Below, one piece after another: positions 28,892 through 41,917 of a stretch of 64,000 nucleotides of DNA. The stretch spans positions 220,296-284,295 of the forward strand of contig BLSF01000057.1 of assembly GCA_012862575.1 (NCBI GenBank), read 5' to 3'. The DNA is from Parietichytrium sp. I65-24A. Taxonomy: Eukaryota; Sar; Bigyra; Thraustochytrida; Thraustochytriidae. The notes beneath the pieces are model-generated. The model saw nothing but the letters and a program-made list of their open reading frames with translations. It did not search any database and was not told the DNA's origin. Each line of letters begins with the position of its first letter. Position 1 is the first letter of the stretch. The translations under genes and the position numbers were made by a program.

Positions 28892-30801
28892 ATGGCGAGC
28901 TTTGTGAGTGAGGCAGCGGCAACGTGGGCGCCAAACCCACTGCCGACCAGAGGAGTCTCGTGCAGCATCGATTCGGACGGGAGCCGCATTGCGTACGGCA
29001 GCGGGTACAGCGTGGTGCTGAGGGACGTGAGCAACCCTCTGAGCGCGAGGGTGTTTTCCGGGCATAAAAAGCATGTGACCGCGGTCAAGTTCACTCCAGA
29101 CTTGAAGTTCCTCGCCACCGGAGACGCCGGAGGCGCGCTGATGATCTGGAATGCGTCGTCGGGCGAGGTCGTAAAGGAGCTTCCTCACATGGTGGGCGGA
29201 CCGCTTCTCGACATCTCCTTTGACGAGTCAGGCAAGAGGGTCGCAGTGTGCGGTGACGCAAAGGGCAACAATGCGAAGGTGTTCATGTGGGAGAGTGGCA
29301 CTCAACAAGGTGAGCTTGGATCGTCAAAGTCGGTGATGAGCATCTCCATTCGCCCAGACTCCACTTGCCGGCTTGCACACGGTGGCCAAGACTTTAAAGT
29401 CAAGCTGTACAAGGGACCAGTAAGTCTAGTCGCTTTTGATTGAAGGATGGGCAGCTTGACCAAGATGGGCGACACTAACATTGTACTTGTTTTACACCGC
29501 TACTGCTTCTTGCACAGCCATTCAAATTCGACAGCAGCTATGAGGGACACAGCAACTTTGTCCAGTGCGTCCGCTACTCGCCCGACGGCCGTTACCTTGC
29601 GACCGCAGGAAGCGACATGTCTATTCACATTCTTGATGGAGAGACCGGTGACCTCGTCTTTAAGCTGCCTACTGAGCACAAGGGTTCTATCTTTCAGATC
29701 TGCTGGGCGGAGGATGGCAAGACCCTCCTGAGCTGCAGTGGCGACAAGACCGTCAAGCTCTGGAATATCGCTGACCAAAGTTGCGCCGGCTCTGTGTCCA
29801 TCGGAAAAGGCGTAGACAGCATGCAGATGGGCTGCACCTTTGCGCAAAGCACTGCTGTTTCCATTTCCTTGAACGGAGATCTCGTGTTTCTCGACATGAA
29901 GGCCGAGAAGGTCTTAAACGTGGTCCATGCTCATAGTGGTGTCCCTCAGAACATCGCAGTGGATTGGGCAAGTGGCGCACAAGAGATCTACGTCGGAACA
30001 TCTGAAGGCCCTGTGTTCGCGTACACTCCTGATGGGGACTCGACAAGGTTCGATGGCCCTTCTCCAGGATCGAACGATGGTATCGTCGTCCATAAGAAGA
30101 AGCTCTTCTCTGTGGGCCACGATGACACCTTGCGATACGCCGAGGTTGGCTCCGGCGTGTTTGCGTTTGCAGGCGCTACCTGCGGCATTCCAGGAACGCC
30201 GCTCTCCTTGTCTGCTGCGGCAGCGGACCCTGGCCTCTGCGTGACTTGCACCGAGCAGCTCGTACTCTTAGTGCGCGACTGCAAGATCGTTTCCCAGATC
30301 GAAGTGAGGGCTTACCAGGTGACGTGCGCTGCAATCTCGGAAGATGGAACCGAGGTTGCTGTGGGCGGAAACGACAAGGCCGCGCACATTTTCACCGTAT
30401 CCAACGATCGCTTGCAAGCGACTGACATCAAGCTCGGTGGTCTTCAGGGCTCTGTGTCTGCGATCGCGTACTCGCCTGAGGGGCCGATTGCTGTCGGAGA
30501 TTCTGTCAAGGAGATCACTCTCTGGGACCGATCTTCCCGGGAATGCATTGTGAAGAACAAATGGGTCTTTCACACCAGCAAGATTACTGGTCTCTCGTTT
30601 TCTCCTAGCGGCAAGCATCTTGCCTCCGTTTCTACCGACTCGCAGGTAATCGTCTGGAACCCGGAAAAGAAGATGAGCAAGACCAAGATTCCAAATGCTC
30701 ATGCGCTCGGTGCGTTTGCCGTCGCGTGGCTCGATGACTCGACCGTCGTTTCTGGAGGGGGCGATGGATGTGTTCGCAAGTGGGTCCCAAAACTGCCATA
30801 A
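28892..30801 (+). CDS. AIP1: Actin-interacting protein 1 (WD-repeat), two exons
   Basis: Exon 1 is 28892-29419 and exon 2 is 29518-30801. The 98-bp intron (29420-29517) runs GTAAGT...GCACAG, with a CTAAC branch-like site. 603 residues, the usual AIP1 length (about 605). The splice joins LYKGP|PFKFDSSYEGHSNFVQ, matching the family's KGPPFKF-type signature. About twelve or more WD repeats, e.g. HVTAVKFTPDLKFLATGDAG, GDKTVKLWNI, SFSPSGKHLASVSTDSQVIV, consistent with two beta-propellers. AIP1 works with cofilin/ADF to disassemble actin filaments in the cytoplasm. The start MASFVSEAAATWAPNPLPTR is typical, since family members begin just before an A-x-x-P-x-x-x-R-G motif. It is convergent with the gene at 31100. 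Confidence 0.92.
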
Positions 30802-31099
30802 ATCCAACCCTTGCTTACCTTTCCAGTACAAAAGAGAAAACATGTGCTCTTCACAATTGGAGGAGCCTGTTTCCAAATTCACAATCCTTGCCTTTTGAAG
30901 TTAAAGAAAAAAGGAACCTAAATTGGAAAAAAATAATGTTAGAGCAATTTTTTTTCTTCATCGCCTCTCTTCCTAGGCACCAGCGCAGTTCGCTATGGTC
31001 TGGGACGGAAAGAAGAGAATGCATCTTTGCCTTTTCAAAGAGTAAGATTGTGTTCAGTTATCATTAAATTCAGTTGTCGTTCGACTTCCAGGCTCGCAC

Positions 31100-32332
31100 T
31101 TAGTTGGCTGCAACGGACTTGCGCCGCTTCTCCTTACTTCGAACAATAGCGCTGGAAAGCTCGTTCACTACATCCAGGCTCGGAACTACTTTGCCCATCG
31201 TTTTCGCGACTTTTCGTGCCGTGGATCGGCGTTTCGCAGCCTCCTCAACGGGCTCGTCGTCATCCTTCTCTTCCATTTCCCGCACAAAAAAGCGCTCAAA
31301 GTGCTCAATGTCATGCAGATTCCCTTTCACCCGTTCGGTCGGCACAGGTTTAGCGTGTTTTTCCCTCTCTCTCCTTTCCTTTTCCTTCTTCTCCCTTTTC
31401 TTCTCCTTCTTCTCCTTTTTGCGTCGCTCTTTCCTTTCCTTCTTTGAGAGCGACTTCTCCGACTCCATATCGTCCTGTTGCCTCTCTGCGTCTGGTTCCG
31501 GCTCTGTTTCTGCCTCCACGGAACCTTCGGCGGAGCGGACGCTCTTACGCGAGTGTGTCGACATTAGGTCGTAGTCGGGGTCGTTATAAGATTGTATGCG
31601 AGCATCCAGCATGGCGGCCATCGCTTTGACGGAGCTGCGCCGGGAACCCTTTTCGCTAGTCATGTCGGCGGCACTGCTGCGCTTCGAGCTTCGTACGCTC
31701 GCTTTTTCTTCGAGTTCGGCCTCTCTCTTCACCGAGCGCCGGCTCCGAACGCTTGCCCTGTCCGACTCCATCTTGGCGCTTCTCACGCTAGCTCTGTCCA
31801 TTTCCGGTCTCGCGCTTCTGATGCTAGCTCTCTCTGCGAGCTCCACGGCCCTCTTCGAGCTGCGGACACTGGCTTTCTCTATCTCGCGCTCGGGCTCCTC
31901 GTCTTCTTCTTCGTCTTCGTCGTCGTCGGACTCCTCGTCGCTGCTGTGCAAAGACCCTCCTGCTATCTGATTTTGAAGCGTCTCAGCGTCCACCAAGTCC
32001 TCGACGTCCACAGGGCTGCCGTCCTGGTCGGTATTATCAATGTCTCCTTCCTCCTGCGCAGCGTCAGAGTCCTGTTTGCGACTCTTGTGCTGGCGCTTCT
32101 TCGTCTTCGTCTTTGTCTTTGTCTTGCCCTTCTTGCCCTTCTTCTTGGACTTGTGCGCGCTTCTGCCGCGCATCCCTGCCCACGCTCTGGCGGCCACGAG
32201 AATGCACAGCACGATGGCAGTGGCATCGGCCGCGAGTCCAAGTCGCTGCGAGCCCCAGGAAGCGCCCAGCGAGCGGAACACCAGGAAACCTAGAGCGGCC
32301 AGCGCGCCTGCACCATCAGCCGCCTGTTCCAT
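31100..32332 (-). CDS. Unrecognised membrane protein with repeated ASVRS basic/Ser motifs
   Basis: 410 residues from the ATG at 32332; the frame extends to a GTG at 32401, less likely the start. Two hydrophobic stretches near the N-terminus (ALAALGFLVFRSLGA, about 9-23, and ATAIVLCILVAARAWAG, about 36-52) suggest a membrane anchor or hairpin. The rest is highly charged: Lys-rich KTKTKTKTKKRQHKSRK, an acidic DDDEDEEEDEE block, six variants of ASVRSSKR/ASIRSARP/ASVRSAKM/ASVRSRRS/GSRRSSVK (about 155-255), and a KKERKERRKKEKKEKKREKK helix-forming stretch. The R-x-x-S and R-R-x-S spacing would suit basophilic kinases such as PKA. A short ordered region (VKGNLHDIEHFERFFVREME) follows. No family was recognised. 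Confidence 0.55.
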   Translation of the reverse strand: MEQAADGAGALAALGFLVFRSLGASWGSQRLGLAADATAIVLCILVAARAWAGMRGRSAHKSKKKGKKGKTKTKTKTKKRQHKSRKQDSDAAQEEGDIDNTDQDGSPVDVEDLVDAETLQNQIAGGSLHSSDEESDDDEDEEEDEEPEREIEKASVRSSKRAVELAERASIRSARPEMDRASVRSAKMESDRASVRSRRSVKREAELEEKASVRSSKRSSAADMTSEKGSRRSSVKAMAAMLDARIQSYNDPDYDLMSTHSRKSVRSAEGSVEAETEPEPDAERQQDDMESEKSLSKKERKERRKKEKKEKKREKKEKERREREKHAKPVPTERVKGNLHDIEHFERFFVREMEEKDDDEPVEEAAKRRSTARKVAKTMGKVVPSLDVVNELSSAIVRSKEKRRKSVAAN

Positions 32333-33682
32333 CTCGCTGGACGGATGCTTGATCAAGCAACGCTCGCCGCGGGCACTCTGCACGCTACTAGTCGACAGCA
32401 CACTCCACGCTCAGACGCCTTCGATCCGTCCCCGGGGACACTCCGACTCGTCCGTCCCGGACGTTGGCTCTGACTAAGGAGTTGGAAGCTAGGTGTTATT
32501 CCTGACACGTGATGCCGAGTTGGGGTGAGTGAGTGAGTGCTCTTTCCTGGCGAGGTAGATGAGCTTGGCGAATGAGAATGAGTCGCGACGTTGAGCTGTG
32601 AAGCCTGAGGGTAACTTATCCAGCGAAAACCTTGTGTGCTTGTACTCCTTTCATGGACATTTGGATTGGTTTTCTGAAGTCTGTAAACAGCCAACGAAGG
32701 CGTGTGCAATTGCATTCATTCAGAACATATCGTGTGACTGGCTGGCACCTAGGCGATACAGGTCACGGTGTTGTGTTACCTATCGGCTATAAATTTATAC
32801 ATAAGCTTGGATTCAGGAACGTGGCATCCAACATCAAAGAGGCTAAAAGGTGGAGTGATTGATGAAGACTGCCGAGTTTATGTTTTGGAGAAGACTTAAC
32901 ATCTTCTGGAATCCAAACAATCTGAGTTCCAAAAGTCAGGCAATCACAGCCCGCCGCTATAAGACTGAAAATGAGAAACCTCTTGGCCGGCGCTTAGTTG
33001 GTCATCCCATCATCGATGATCATGATCTGCCAAAGTACGTGGCTCTCTTGTGCTCTTGCAGGGAGGGTGAGAGAGAGGGCTCAGGGACTTTGCAGGGCTC
33101 CCTCCTATCCGTCGGTCCTCAGTCTCAACCTGCTATGTTTACAATAACTTACTCTCCAAGTATCTCCAAGTCCACAGATGTCCACAGTCCAAATTTCTCG
33201 AGTGTGTAGTGCGCATTAGCCAACTCTACGTCGAGTTTAGCTAAATCTATAGACAGATCATAGTGCACACCCCTGGTGAGAAAGTCAAGAATAGAGAGAT
33301 GGTTCACACGTAGCTTACTACTATCAATAGTGGTAGATGGACAGTACGTACAGTACTGGTACTGGTGGTACTGGTGATTGGAAAAGCGAGGTGGGTTTGG
33401 GTTGATTCTGTTGATTCAGATGAAACAAGTAAAGGGCGGTCCGAGCCGTTCAGATTCACTGTCACTGTGGCACTGGCAGAGCAGAAATTCAAAATGATTC
33501 AATTTCAGTGTCAATCACACGGTCTGTTTTTGGTAAATTATGTTACGGATGCGTACTAGGTACTCGAGTGCCGGGCTTTGGTTCTCCACGATGCAACCAC
33601 CACCACCCCATTGATTCAACCGACACTGTGAGTTTGTTCAAAGCAGAGAGTGCTTCGTTTGCATAGCTTCCACAACCACGCG
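32333..33682. promoter_or_regulatory. Intergenic upstream of the ASVRS membrane protein gene
   Basis: GTGAGTGAGTGAGTG lies near 32525-32540. A GTAC/CAGTACTGGTACTGG cluster is at about 33341-33374. The short open frames (62-116 codons) have no recognisable content. Nothing else is supported. Confidence 0.4.
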
Positions 33683-34582
33683 TCATTTCTTAAAGTTCAT
33701 GGCTACGGCGAGATTGTTGGCTAAGACAGCAGAGCGGACGAGCCCCACCCCCATGTTCAAGCTGCTAAACTTGGAAACCATGGACTGGCAAGACGGTAGA
33801 TCTGCGTCGCCACCAAGGAACTCGCCATTGTTGCCGATATTCATTCCTAAATCTATGAGCAATGTCTCGGGCTTGAGCATATCACCTCGAATAATTCCCG
33901 GCCCCGCATTTGCGGCACAGATGACAATGTCTGCTGATCTTGTGAATGCCGCCAAGTTGGCGACCCACGGACTGCAAACTGTTACCGTGGCACCCTCATT
34001 ATGCAAGATGGATGTGACAGGCTTCGCGAAGACATCCGAGTTGCCTACCACAAGGATCTCGGCGCCGCGCAGGTCGCTGCCTTTGCCGAGCTCCTCTAGG
34101 CCTTGCTTCAAAACCAAGATGGCAGCTTTGGCAGTGCACGGGTAAAGGATGTCGACTTCTGTTTTGCTTCCGTACACCACCTTCCCAATGGAGCCAGGGT
34201 GCATTCCCTCTATATCTTTCAGCGGGTCTACCGCCTGCTGGAGCAATTTGATGGACAGACTATCCGGAACTGGTCTCGCAATGACGATGCCGTGTACAGA
34301 CGCATCTGCATTCAGAGCTGCGACGGTGGAAAGAACCTCGTTTGACGTGGCTCCTGGGCTCATGTTTCGCAGCTCCCACGTTCCTCCAAGCTCAGCTTCG
34401 ATGGTTCTTATGGCATGCCGGGTTGCCCCGCGCGTCCACCGCGAAGACTCTCCGTCGCCAATGTGAACCGCGCAAACCTTTGGCACTTTCCCAGCTTGAC
34501 GCACCTTCTCTTTCGCTTTCTTGATCACATTTCGCGCCAGTGCCGCGCAGTCCACGCGGACTCCTGCCAACCCAGCTGTCAT
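33683..34582 (-). CDS. FolD-like (methylenetetrahydrofolate dehydrogenase/cyclohydrolase family) protein with altered active site
   Basis: 299 residues from the first in-frame ATG at 34582; upstream the frame starts TTG at 34597. The fold is clear: HGIVIARPVPDSLSIK (usual place of the QLPLP motif), DPLKDIEGMHPGSIGKV, YPCTAKAAILVLK, the Rossmann segment ILVVGNSDVFAKPVTSILHN, GATVTVCSPWVANL, DIVICAANAGPGIIRGDMLK and DLGMNIG. FolD interconverts 5,10-methylene-, methenyl- and 10-formyl-tetrahydrofolate with NAD(P). Conserved catalytic positions differ: the S-x-x-Y-x-x-x-K motif reads SSRWTRGA (Tyr to Trp, Lys to Ala), the Gln of QLPLP is Ala, and the Asp of D-V-D-G is Glu. It may be inactive in catalysis or have a new role. 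It is divergent with GAPDH. Confidence 0.8.
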   Translation of the reverse strand: MTAGLAGVRVDCAALARNVIKKAKEKVRQAGKVPKVCAVHIGDGESSRWTRGATRHAIRTIEAELGGTWELRNMSPGATSNEVLSTVAALNADASVHGIVIARPVPDSLSIKLLQQAVDPLKDIEGMHPGSIGKVVYGSKTEVDILYPCTAKAAILVLKQGLEELGKGSDLRGAEILVVGNSDVFAKPVTSILHNEGATVTVCSPWVANLAAFTRSADIVICAANAGPGIIRGDMLKPETLLIDLGMNIGNNGEFLGGDADLPSCQSMVSKFSSLNMGVGLVRSAVLANNLAVAMNFKK

Positions 34583-37331
<2,749 letters not shown>

Positions 37332-37881
37332 GCGTCTTGGCAAGAACACCACCTGCATCGCACTTGCAGGCCAACCCGGCTTGCAAGTCCCTCGTCTTAA
37401 AACACTTTTTTTAGAGACATTTCGGTTTGCCACTACCAGCTCTCTCTCTCTTTTCTTTGTGGCCAAAACATGCCAACCCAAGAGTAAAATAAAACACAAA
37501 AACGCTCGAACGCTTGATTAAAACGAAGAATTTGTTCGCATTCCAATCAACAAAGGTCCATGAAAAATCGTCGCGGTGGGGTGATGTGATGAGTCATGCA
37601 TCCAAGTACGAAAATCTTCCGACTACTAACTACTACGCACATCCCTCCGTACTCCTACCACCAACCCTAGCAAGCCAATCAGTGGTTTTTCAAAACCGCA
37701 CATACTTGAAGCGGAGTGAAGAGGGTCCTCGCGCGAGACTTGGGGTCCCCGAGAGCGCTGTTACTGGCTTGAGGCATTCCTATCAGAGAAATTCGCTGCG
37801 CGCAGGAATCTTATAGCAAGGGGTTGGTGCTGAGCGGGATTTGGCTTTGGCTGCCTGCAGCGCTGGGATCGCGAAGCGCAA
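37332..37881. other. Intergenic, GAPDH 3' flank and Nup85 upstream region
   Basis: A GAPDH 3' region including AATAAAACAC at about 37487 (possible polyadenylation signal) and a GC-richer stretch before the Nup85 start. No gene is seen. Confidence 0.45.
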
Positions 37882-40221
37882 ATGGCGAGTTTTGTTAACA
37901 AAGGGTGGCCGATTTGCTTTGGGCGGGGCGACGAGATTGTTACGATCAAGGAAAATGCAATTGCGAAAATTGGAAAGCCTGCGCCAACTGTCACGGTTGA
38001 CGCATGGGACTGTTACCCGGACGAAATGCGCGCCGCGATCGTGCAGGGGCACCGCAACTTTGTGATGCTCCAGCAGTGGAAGAGCAGCGAAGAGGCTAGC
38101 TCAACAAATGTGATGGAGCTTCTTTACGGAATCAGTGCAGAGACAAGGCTGACCTATGACGAATGTCTGGAAAGAATAGAGGCAAGACTGGAGACGGAAG
38201 AGAAAGAGCGGTCACGTAGCTTGCTAGGCAAATCTCTCGCAAAAATGAGGCTCGCAAGCGCTGCCTGGAATATGGCAGAGTTGATGATCCTGTATCCTTC
38301 AAACTTGATTGTGAGCGCGTTCATTTTCCACACATTTCGGCACTACCCCAGGTATAAGAGCAGGGTCAATTTCGTGGATGAGCAGCTTAGCGCTCAAAAT
38401 GGAGATATGCACTCTTTCTGGCGAGTCATTCTGGAATTTGTACTCCAAGGCGACCTCATTCAAGCTTGGACTTATCTTAAACATGACCCGAGGCTGCTTG
38501 CCTCGGCAAATTCGGAGGAACGAGATCACAGGGACGACGAAATTTTATCTCTGTTTACTGATTTGCGAAGCCTTCTCCTAGAAATGCCTCGCCTTGCTGG
38601 CCCGCTTGACGAGCGTATGGAGGTGAACGCTGATGATGACGACCTTCGTGTATGGCAGTCTGCGGTGTTCTCGCACGACTCGGAGCAAAACTTTACGAGC
38701 TACTGGCTCGCATGGCGAAGCTCCGTGGACGGTTTTGCGAACAGCAATGAAACTCTCATACAGATGTTGGACCCCGAGAGCAACGAGTTAAGCATGGTTT
38801 TAGGAATTCTAAGAGGTGACGAGAAGAGCATCTCGAAGGTGTACGAGTCTGCCGATAGCAAATACACCTCTGACCGCAGCACGAATGTGATGCAGCTTCA
38901 TTGGATGCAGCTCCTTGCCTCAACCCTGCTCTACCGATCGCCAAACAAAGGCAGAGATGGCATGCTAGACGTTGCGCAACAGATATTGGATTCAAATCCA
39001 CTTTCAGAGTATGAAAAGTTCGATGCAAAAATTCTTGAGACTGCATTTACCCAAAACATGACCGAGTTCTTGCAGCTGCTCCAGACGCAAATTGGCGACC
39101 CTTTTGTAGAGGCGCATCTCGCCGAGATTTTTTGCACCTGCCAGGTTGTGGAGTCTGCTCTTTCTGCCGGGATCCTTGGAATGGAGTCAGGCAGCGAGGA
39201 TGCCATAATGTTTGCAAAAGATCAGTTTTTGCTAGGCGACCTGGAGATGGACATTCGAGAGTATTACATCACGAGATACGCGATCAGCTTGGGGCTCGGA
39301 AGACTTCAGACACATCAAAATGCTGCAGCCATGTCTACGTGGAGACTTGCTGCGGATTATTTCGCAGCTCTCGACAGAAAAGTTAGAGTGCCGACTCCAA
39401 TACATTCCGGTTTCGATAGTGGACTGTTGCTGGTACCACTTGGCTCCTTGTACATGGATCTAGTGCTCGGCATGCAACAGCCGATCTCTGATGCGCATTG
39501 CTCGATGCTCATCCGCAGTTGCGCGAAGATGGGTCTTGATGCCGAGCCGCTCATCAGAGCGCGTGTCTTGTACTGGTGTCATTTTCGAAGCGAGGGGAGC
39601 GCAGACGAACCATCTTCCTTCAGTCAACTCGCGAATGCTCTGCATTGGGCAGCCAAAATGTCTTCCACGGACGTTGTTGTCCAGAGCCTCTTAAAGATCG
39701 TTTTCGCCAACCCGTCCTTGGACGGGCTGGACGCTCTAGTCAAGAGCTTGAGTGGCAGGTTAGAGTCGTTGCTGGCGTCCGCGAATTCTGAAGATGAGCA
39801 GAACGTAAGGTTCCTCGTCGAGTATGCACAACTTACCAAGGCTCTAAACGAAGTTTCCGATGCTGTCGATGCAGTCGACTTTGACCTAGCGGCAAACTAC
39901 CGCGACATCGCCGCCGCAAGGCTCTGCAAGATCTTCGCCACCGGAGCAGTACCGAAGAAGTTTCACTTTGCTCTGATCAGCAAAGTTCTTCTTGAAGCTT
40001 CGAATGTTATCAAGCATCCCCCTTGGCTCTCTATCGAACAAGCCTCCATGCTGCAGGGTTATCTGGAGGAGCCTACCGGTAGAAAATTCGCCGACGTCGA
40101 GATTCCCAAGGACCAATTGACCATGGTGCGCCTCATACTGGCACAGAGTCTTGCACGAGCGACCATTGTTGCCAGCGAGCAGCAAAAGGTGGCCAGAATA
40201 CCCTTGAAGAGCGGGAGATAA
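37882..40221 (+). CDS. NUP85: Nucleoporin Nup85-like protein
   Basis: 779 residues, all alpha-helical in character, without introns. Family-like segments: a mid-region FWRVILEFVLQGDLIQAWTY (about 176-195), WYxLLA-type LHWMQLLASTLLYRSPNKGR (about 340), a helical solenoid with EAHLAEIFCTC (about 410), and LGDLEMDIREYYITRYAISL followed by STWRLAADYF (about 455-490), which resembles the Nup85 pattern M-R-E-Y-x-x-L-E-Y-A ... W-x-L-x-x-D-Y. Nup85 is a scaffold subunit of the outer-ring Y (Nup107-160) complex of the nuclear pore. Identification rests on weak motifs and length (human about 656), so another ACE1-type scaffold nucleoporin is possible. The start is the first ATG after the gap. It is convergent with BUD31, 130 bp apart. 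Confidence 0.65.
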   Translation: MASFVNKGWPICFGRGDEIVTIKENAIAKIGKPAPTVTVDAWDCYPDEMRAAIVQGHRNFVMLQQWKSSEEASSTNVMELLYGISAETRLTYDECLERIEARLETEEKERSRSLLGKSLAKMRLASAAWNMAELMILYPSNLIVSAFIFHTFRHYPRYKSRVNFVDEQLSAQNGDMHSFWRVILEFVLQGDLIQAWTYLKHDPRLLASANSEERDHRDDEILSLFTDLRSLLLEMPRLAGPLDERMEVNADDDDLRVWQSAVFSHDSEQNFTSYWLAWRSSVDGFANSNETLIQMLDPESNELSMVLGILRGDEKSISKVYESADSKYTSDRSTNVMQLHWMQLLASTLLYRSPNKGRDGMLDVAQQILDSNPLSEYEKFDAKILETAFTQNMTEFLQLLQTQIGDPFVEAHLAEIFCTCQVVESALSAGILGMESGSEDAIMFAKDQFLLGDLEMDIREYYITRYAISLGLGRLQTHQNAAAMSTWRLAADYFAALDRKVRVPTPIHSGFDSGLLLVPLGSLYMDLVLGMQQPISDAHCSMLIRSCAKMGLDAEPLIRARVLYWCHFRSEGSADEPSSFSQLANALHWAAKMSSTDVVVQSLLKIVFANPSLDGLDALVKSLSGRLESLLASANSEDEQNVRFLVEYAQLTKALNEVSDAVDAVDFDLAANYRDIAAARLCKIFATGAVPKKFHFALISKVLLEASNVIKHPPWLSIEQASMLQGYLEEPTGRKFADVEIPKDQLTMVRLILAQSLARATIVASEQQKVARIPLKSGR

Positions 40222-40351
40222 TTGGAAAGAAAGCGTGAAAATCGCGTACACAGAAAAGATCAGATTGTTTGTTTATTTGTTTTGCAATTGTTTTTTCTTC
40301 TCCACAAGAATTACCCTGATTACATTGCGTAGAGGCTCTGACGTGCACATG

Positions 40352-41203
40352 TCAATTTTCCTGATCCAGTTTTGGTTTCTTGGAGGTTGTCTGCCCCTCA
40401 TCGTTGTCGTCGCCTTCCGCAACTGCCTGAGTCCGCTTCGCGGAATCCTTTTGTATGCCTTCGCCTTCTTGCTCGTCAAAATCGTTATCCCTATCACCAC
40501 CTCCAGTGTCCGTGCAACTGGACTCTCCGTCTGACCCCTCATCATCATCTCTCGGCGCGCTTTCTTTGTGCTCTGTCTCAGGATCCTCTTCGTCTCCGCT
40601 GTCCTTATCATACCCTTCTCGCTGAGCAACTTCGTTGCTCACCCATAGTTCTCTCGAAGGGGCAGCAGCTTGAGCGGCAGCCTCCTTCTCTTCTAGCTTT
40701 TCTCGACGAACTTGAATCTTGGCAAGCCTTTGCCCATACTTGTTACCGAAAATGTTCTCAAAACCTTCGGCACCAGATGCACAACCCCGGCACCCGGTTG
40801 TGTGGTCCCTGAAATCAGTCCCCTGTTTGAGCTTACTCCTCGGCACCCTGCACAGACTCACCGTGCCATACGTATAATTTTGCGGATTGATAACGTACGT
40901 GGAGCAGAGCCTTTCGTAGCCTGGCTGTTTCCACTTTGCAATCAGAGCGCCGTCCACAAGTTTGCTGTCTACACAGTACTGATACACCTCTCTGGAAATT
41001 CGCCCATACTTGTAATACATGTCGTAAATATACCTGCTCTTTTGCCAGTTTATCTGGTGCACTGGCCACAAGCTCTCTGCTTTGCGCTGGCCCTGAACGG
41101 AGTCGTCCATACGTGCTCGCAGCTCATTATCAAGCGCTGTCAGCGTGCCTTCCACCACTTCAAAACCAGCTGGCGCTTTCTTTCTCCTCGCCCACTTGGA
41201 CAT
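40352..41203 (-). CDS. BUD31: BUD31/G10 splicing factor with acidic C-terminal extension and missing cysteines
   Basis: 283 residues from the ATG at 41203 (MSKWARRKKAPAGFE). The first ~150 residues follow BUD31: RKKAPAGFEVVEGTL, SLWPVHQINWQKSRYIYDMY, ISREVYQYCVDSKLVDGALI, AKWKQPGYERLC and CRVPRSKLKQG ... GCRGC. BUD31 is a small subunit of the activated spliceosome (NTC-related) and normally about 144 residues. Two oddities. First, several zinc-binding Cys are replaced: the C-C-x-x-C segment reads LCSTYV, G-T-N-C-I-C reads GTVSLC, and E-C-x-H-C-G-C reads RDHTTGC. Second, a Glu/Asp-rich tail of about 130 residues follows, ending with KKPKLDQEN. The coding strand has a (GAAA)n leader directly upstream. 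The extension is in the same exon. Confidence 0.8.
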   Translation of the reverse strand: MSKWARRKKAPAGFEVVEGTLTALDNELRARMDDSVQGQRKAESLWPVHQINWQKSRYIYDMYYKYGRISREVYQYCVDSKLVDGALIAKWKQPGYERLCSTYVINPQNYTYGTVSLCRVPRSKLKQGTDFRDHTTGCRGCASGAEGFENIFGNKYGQRLAKIQVRREKLEEKEAAAQAAAPSRELWVSNEVAQREGYDKDSGDEEDPETEHKESAPRDDDEGSDGESSCTDTGGGDRDNDFDEQEGEGIQKDSAKRTQAVAEGDDNDEGQTTSKKPKLDQEN

Positions 41204-41914
41204 GTCGATCGTCTTCCTCTTTCTTTCTTTCTTTCTTTCTTTCTTTTGCCCTCTCTTTTCCAACGCTACGCTACCCCAGCAGTCGATTGTAGCTTGCGAC
41301 GCACTTTCCACGGTCGGTCGGCAATGTGTATGGGGTGTACTCGCGTATGAAACTGTCCTCGAGTACGGTTTCGCTAGTGCTTGCTATCCCTGCTCCAATT
41401 GCTTCTCCCTCCCACAGACCAGTTACTCGAGTAATAACAGTGAGTACTAGTACCAGGTCAGTAAGCAATCTGTACGAGTAGTACCGCGCATAGGCTGAGC
41501 CTTAATGCCAGGAACCGAGCAGGTTCAGGTTCCTGGGTTCCTGGGTTCCTCGGAATAGCTAGCGCTTACTTTGAGTGGTGCGGAAAGTGCGGGTCCTATA
41601 GAACTCTTCTAGTCGATGACGTAGTTCACCCAGTCACTTGCCAACTCGGGAGAGCGGTCCCCGCGCACCTTTCTCTCGTGTCCTCGCGCGTAACGACGCG
41701 CCGCCGCGGAAGCCGCGGAAACAGACACACCACACACCACACACCACGCACCCACCGCCGCCCGAGAAGAACCCACGGGTTCCCCGGTTCCAGCACAGAG
41801 ATCCAGGATCCAGGATCCAGCATTTGGCATCCAGCATCCCGCCGGGCGCTGGATGCTGGACGTGCGCGAGCGGGCGAGGTAGTTGCAGTGATACAGTGAT
41901 ACAGTGACACAGTG
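41204..41914. promoter_or_regulatory. Divergent intergenic region (BUD31 / TARBP1-like)
   Basis: A CTTT microsatellite (41219-41246; (GAAA)n on the BUD31 strand). GTAC words at 41441-41452 and 41470-41483. GGTTCCTG repeats at 41530-41555. A GATCCAG/CATCCAGC run at about 41800-41850, and ACAGTGAT repeats (41887-41917) running into the start codon. Confidence 0.5.
41219..41246. repeat. (CTTT)n microsatellite
   Basis: About seven CTTT units, i.e. (GAAA)n in the BUD31 leader. Confidence 0.85.
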
Positions 41915-41917
41915 ATG
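41887..41917 (+). repeat. ACAGTGAT tandem repeat abutting the start codon
   Basis: Four near-identical 8-9 bp units (GTGATACA, GTGATACA, GTGACACA, GTGATGG). The last unit overlaps the start codon of the TARBP1-like gene. Confidence 0.8.
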
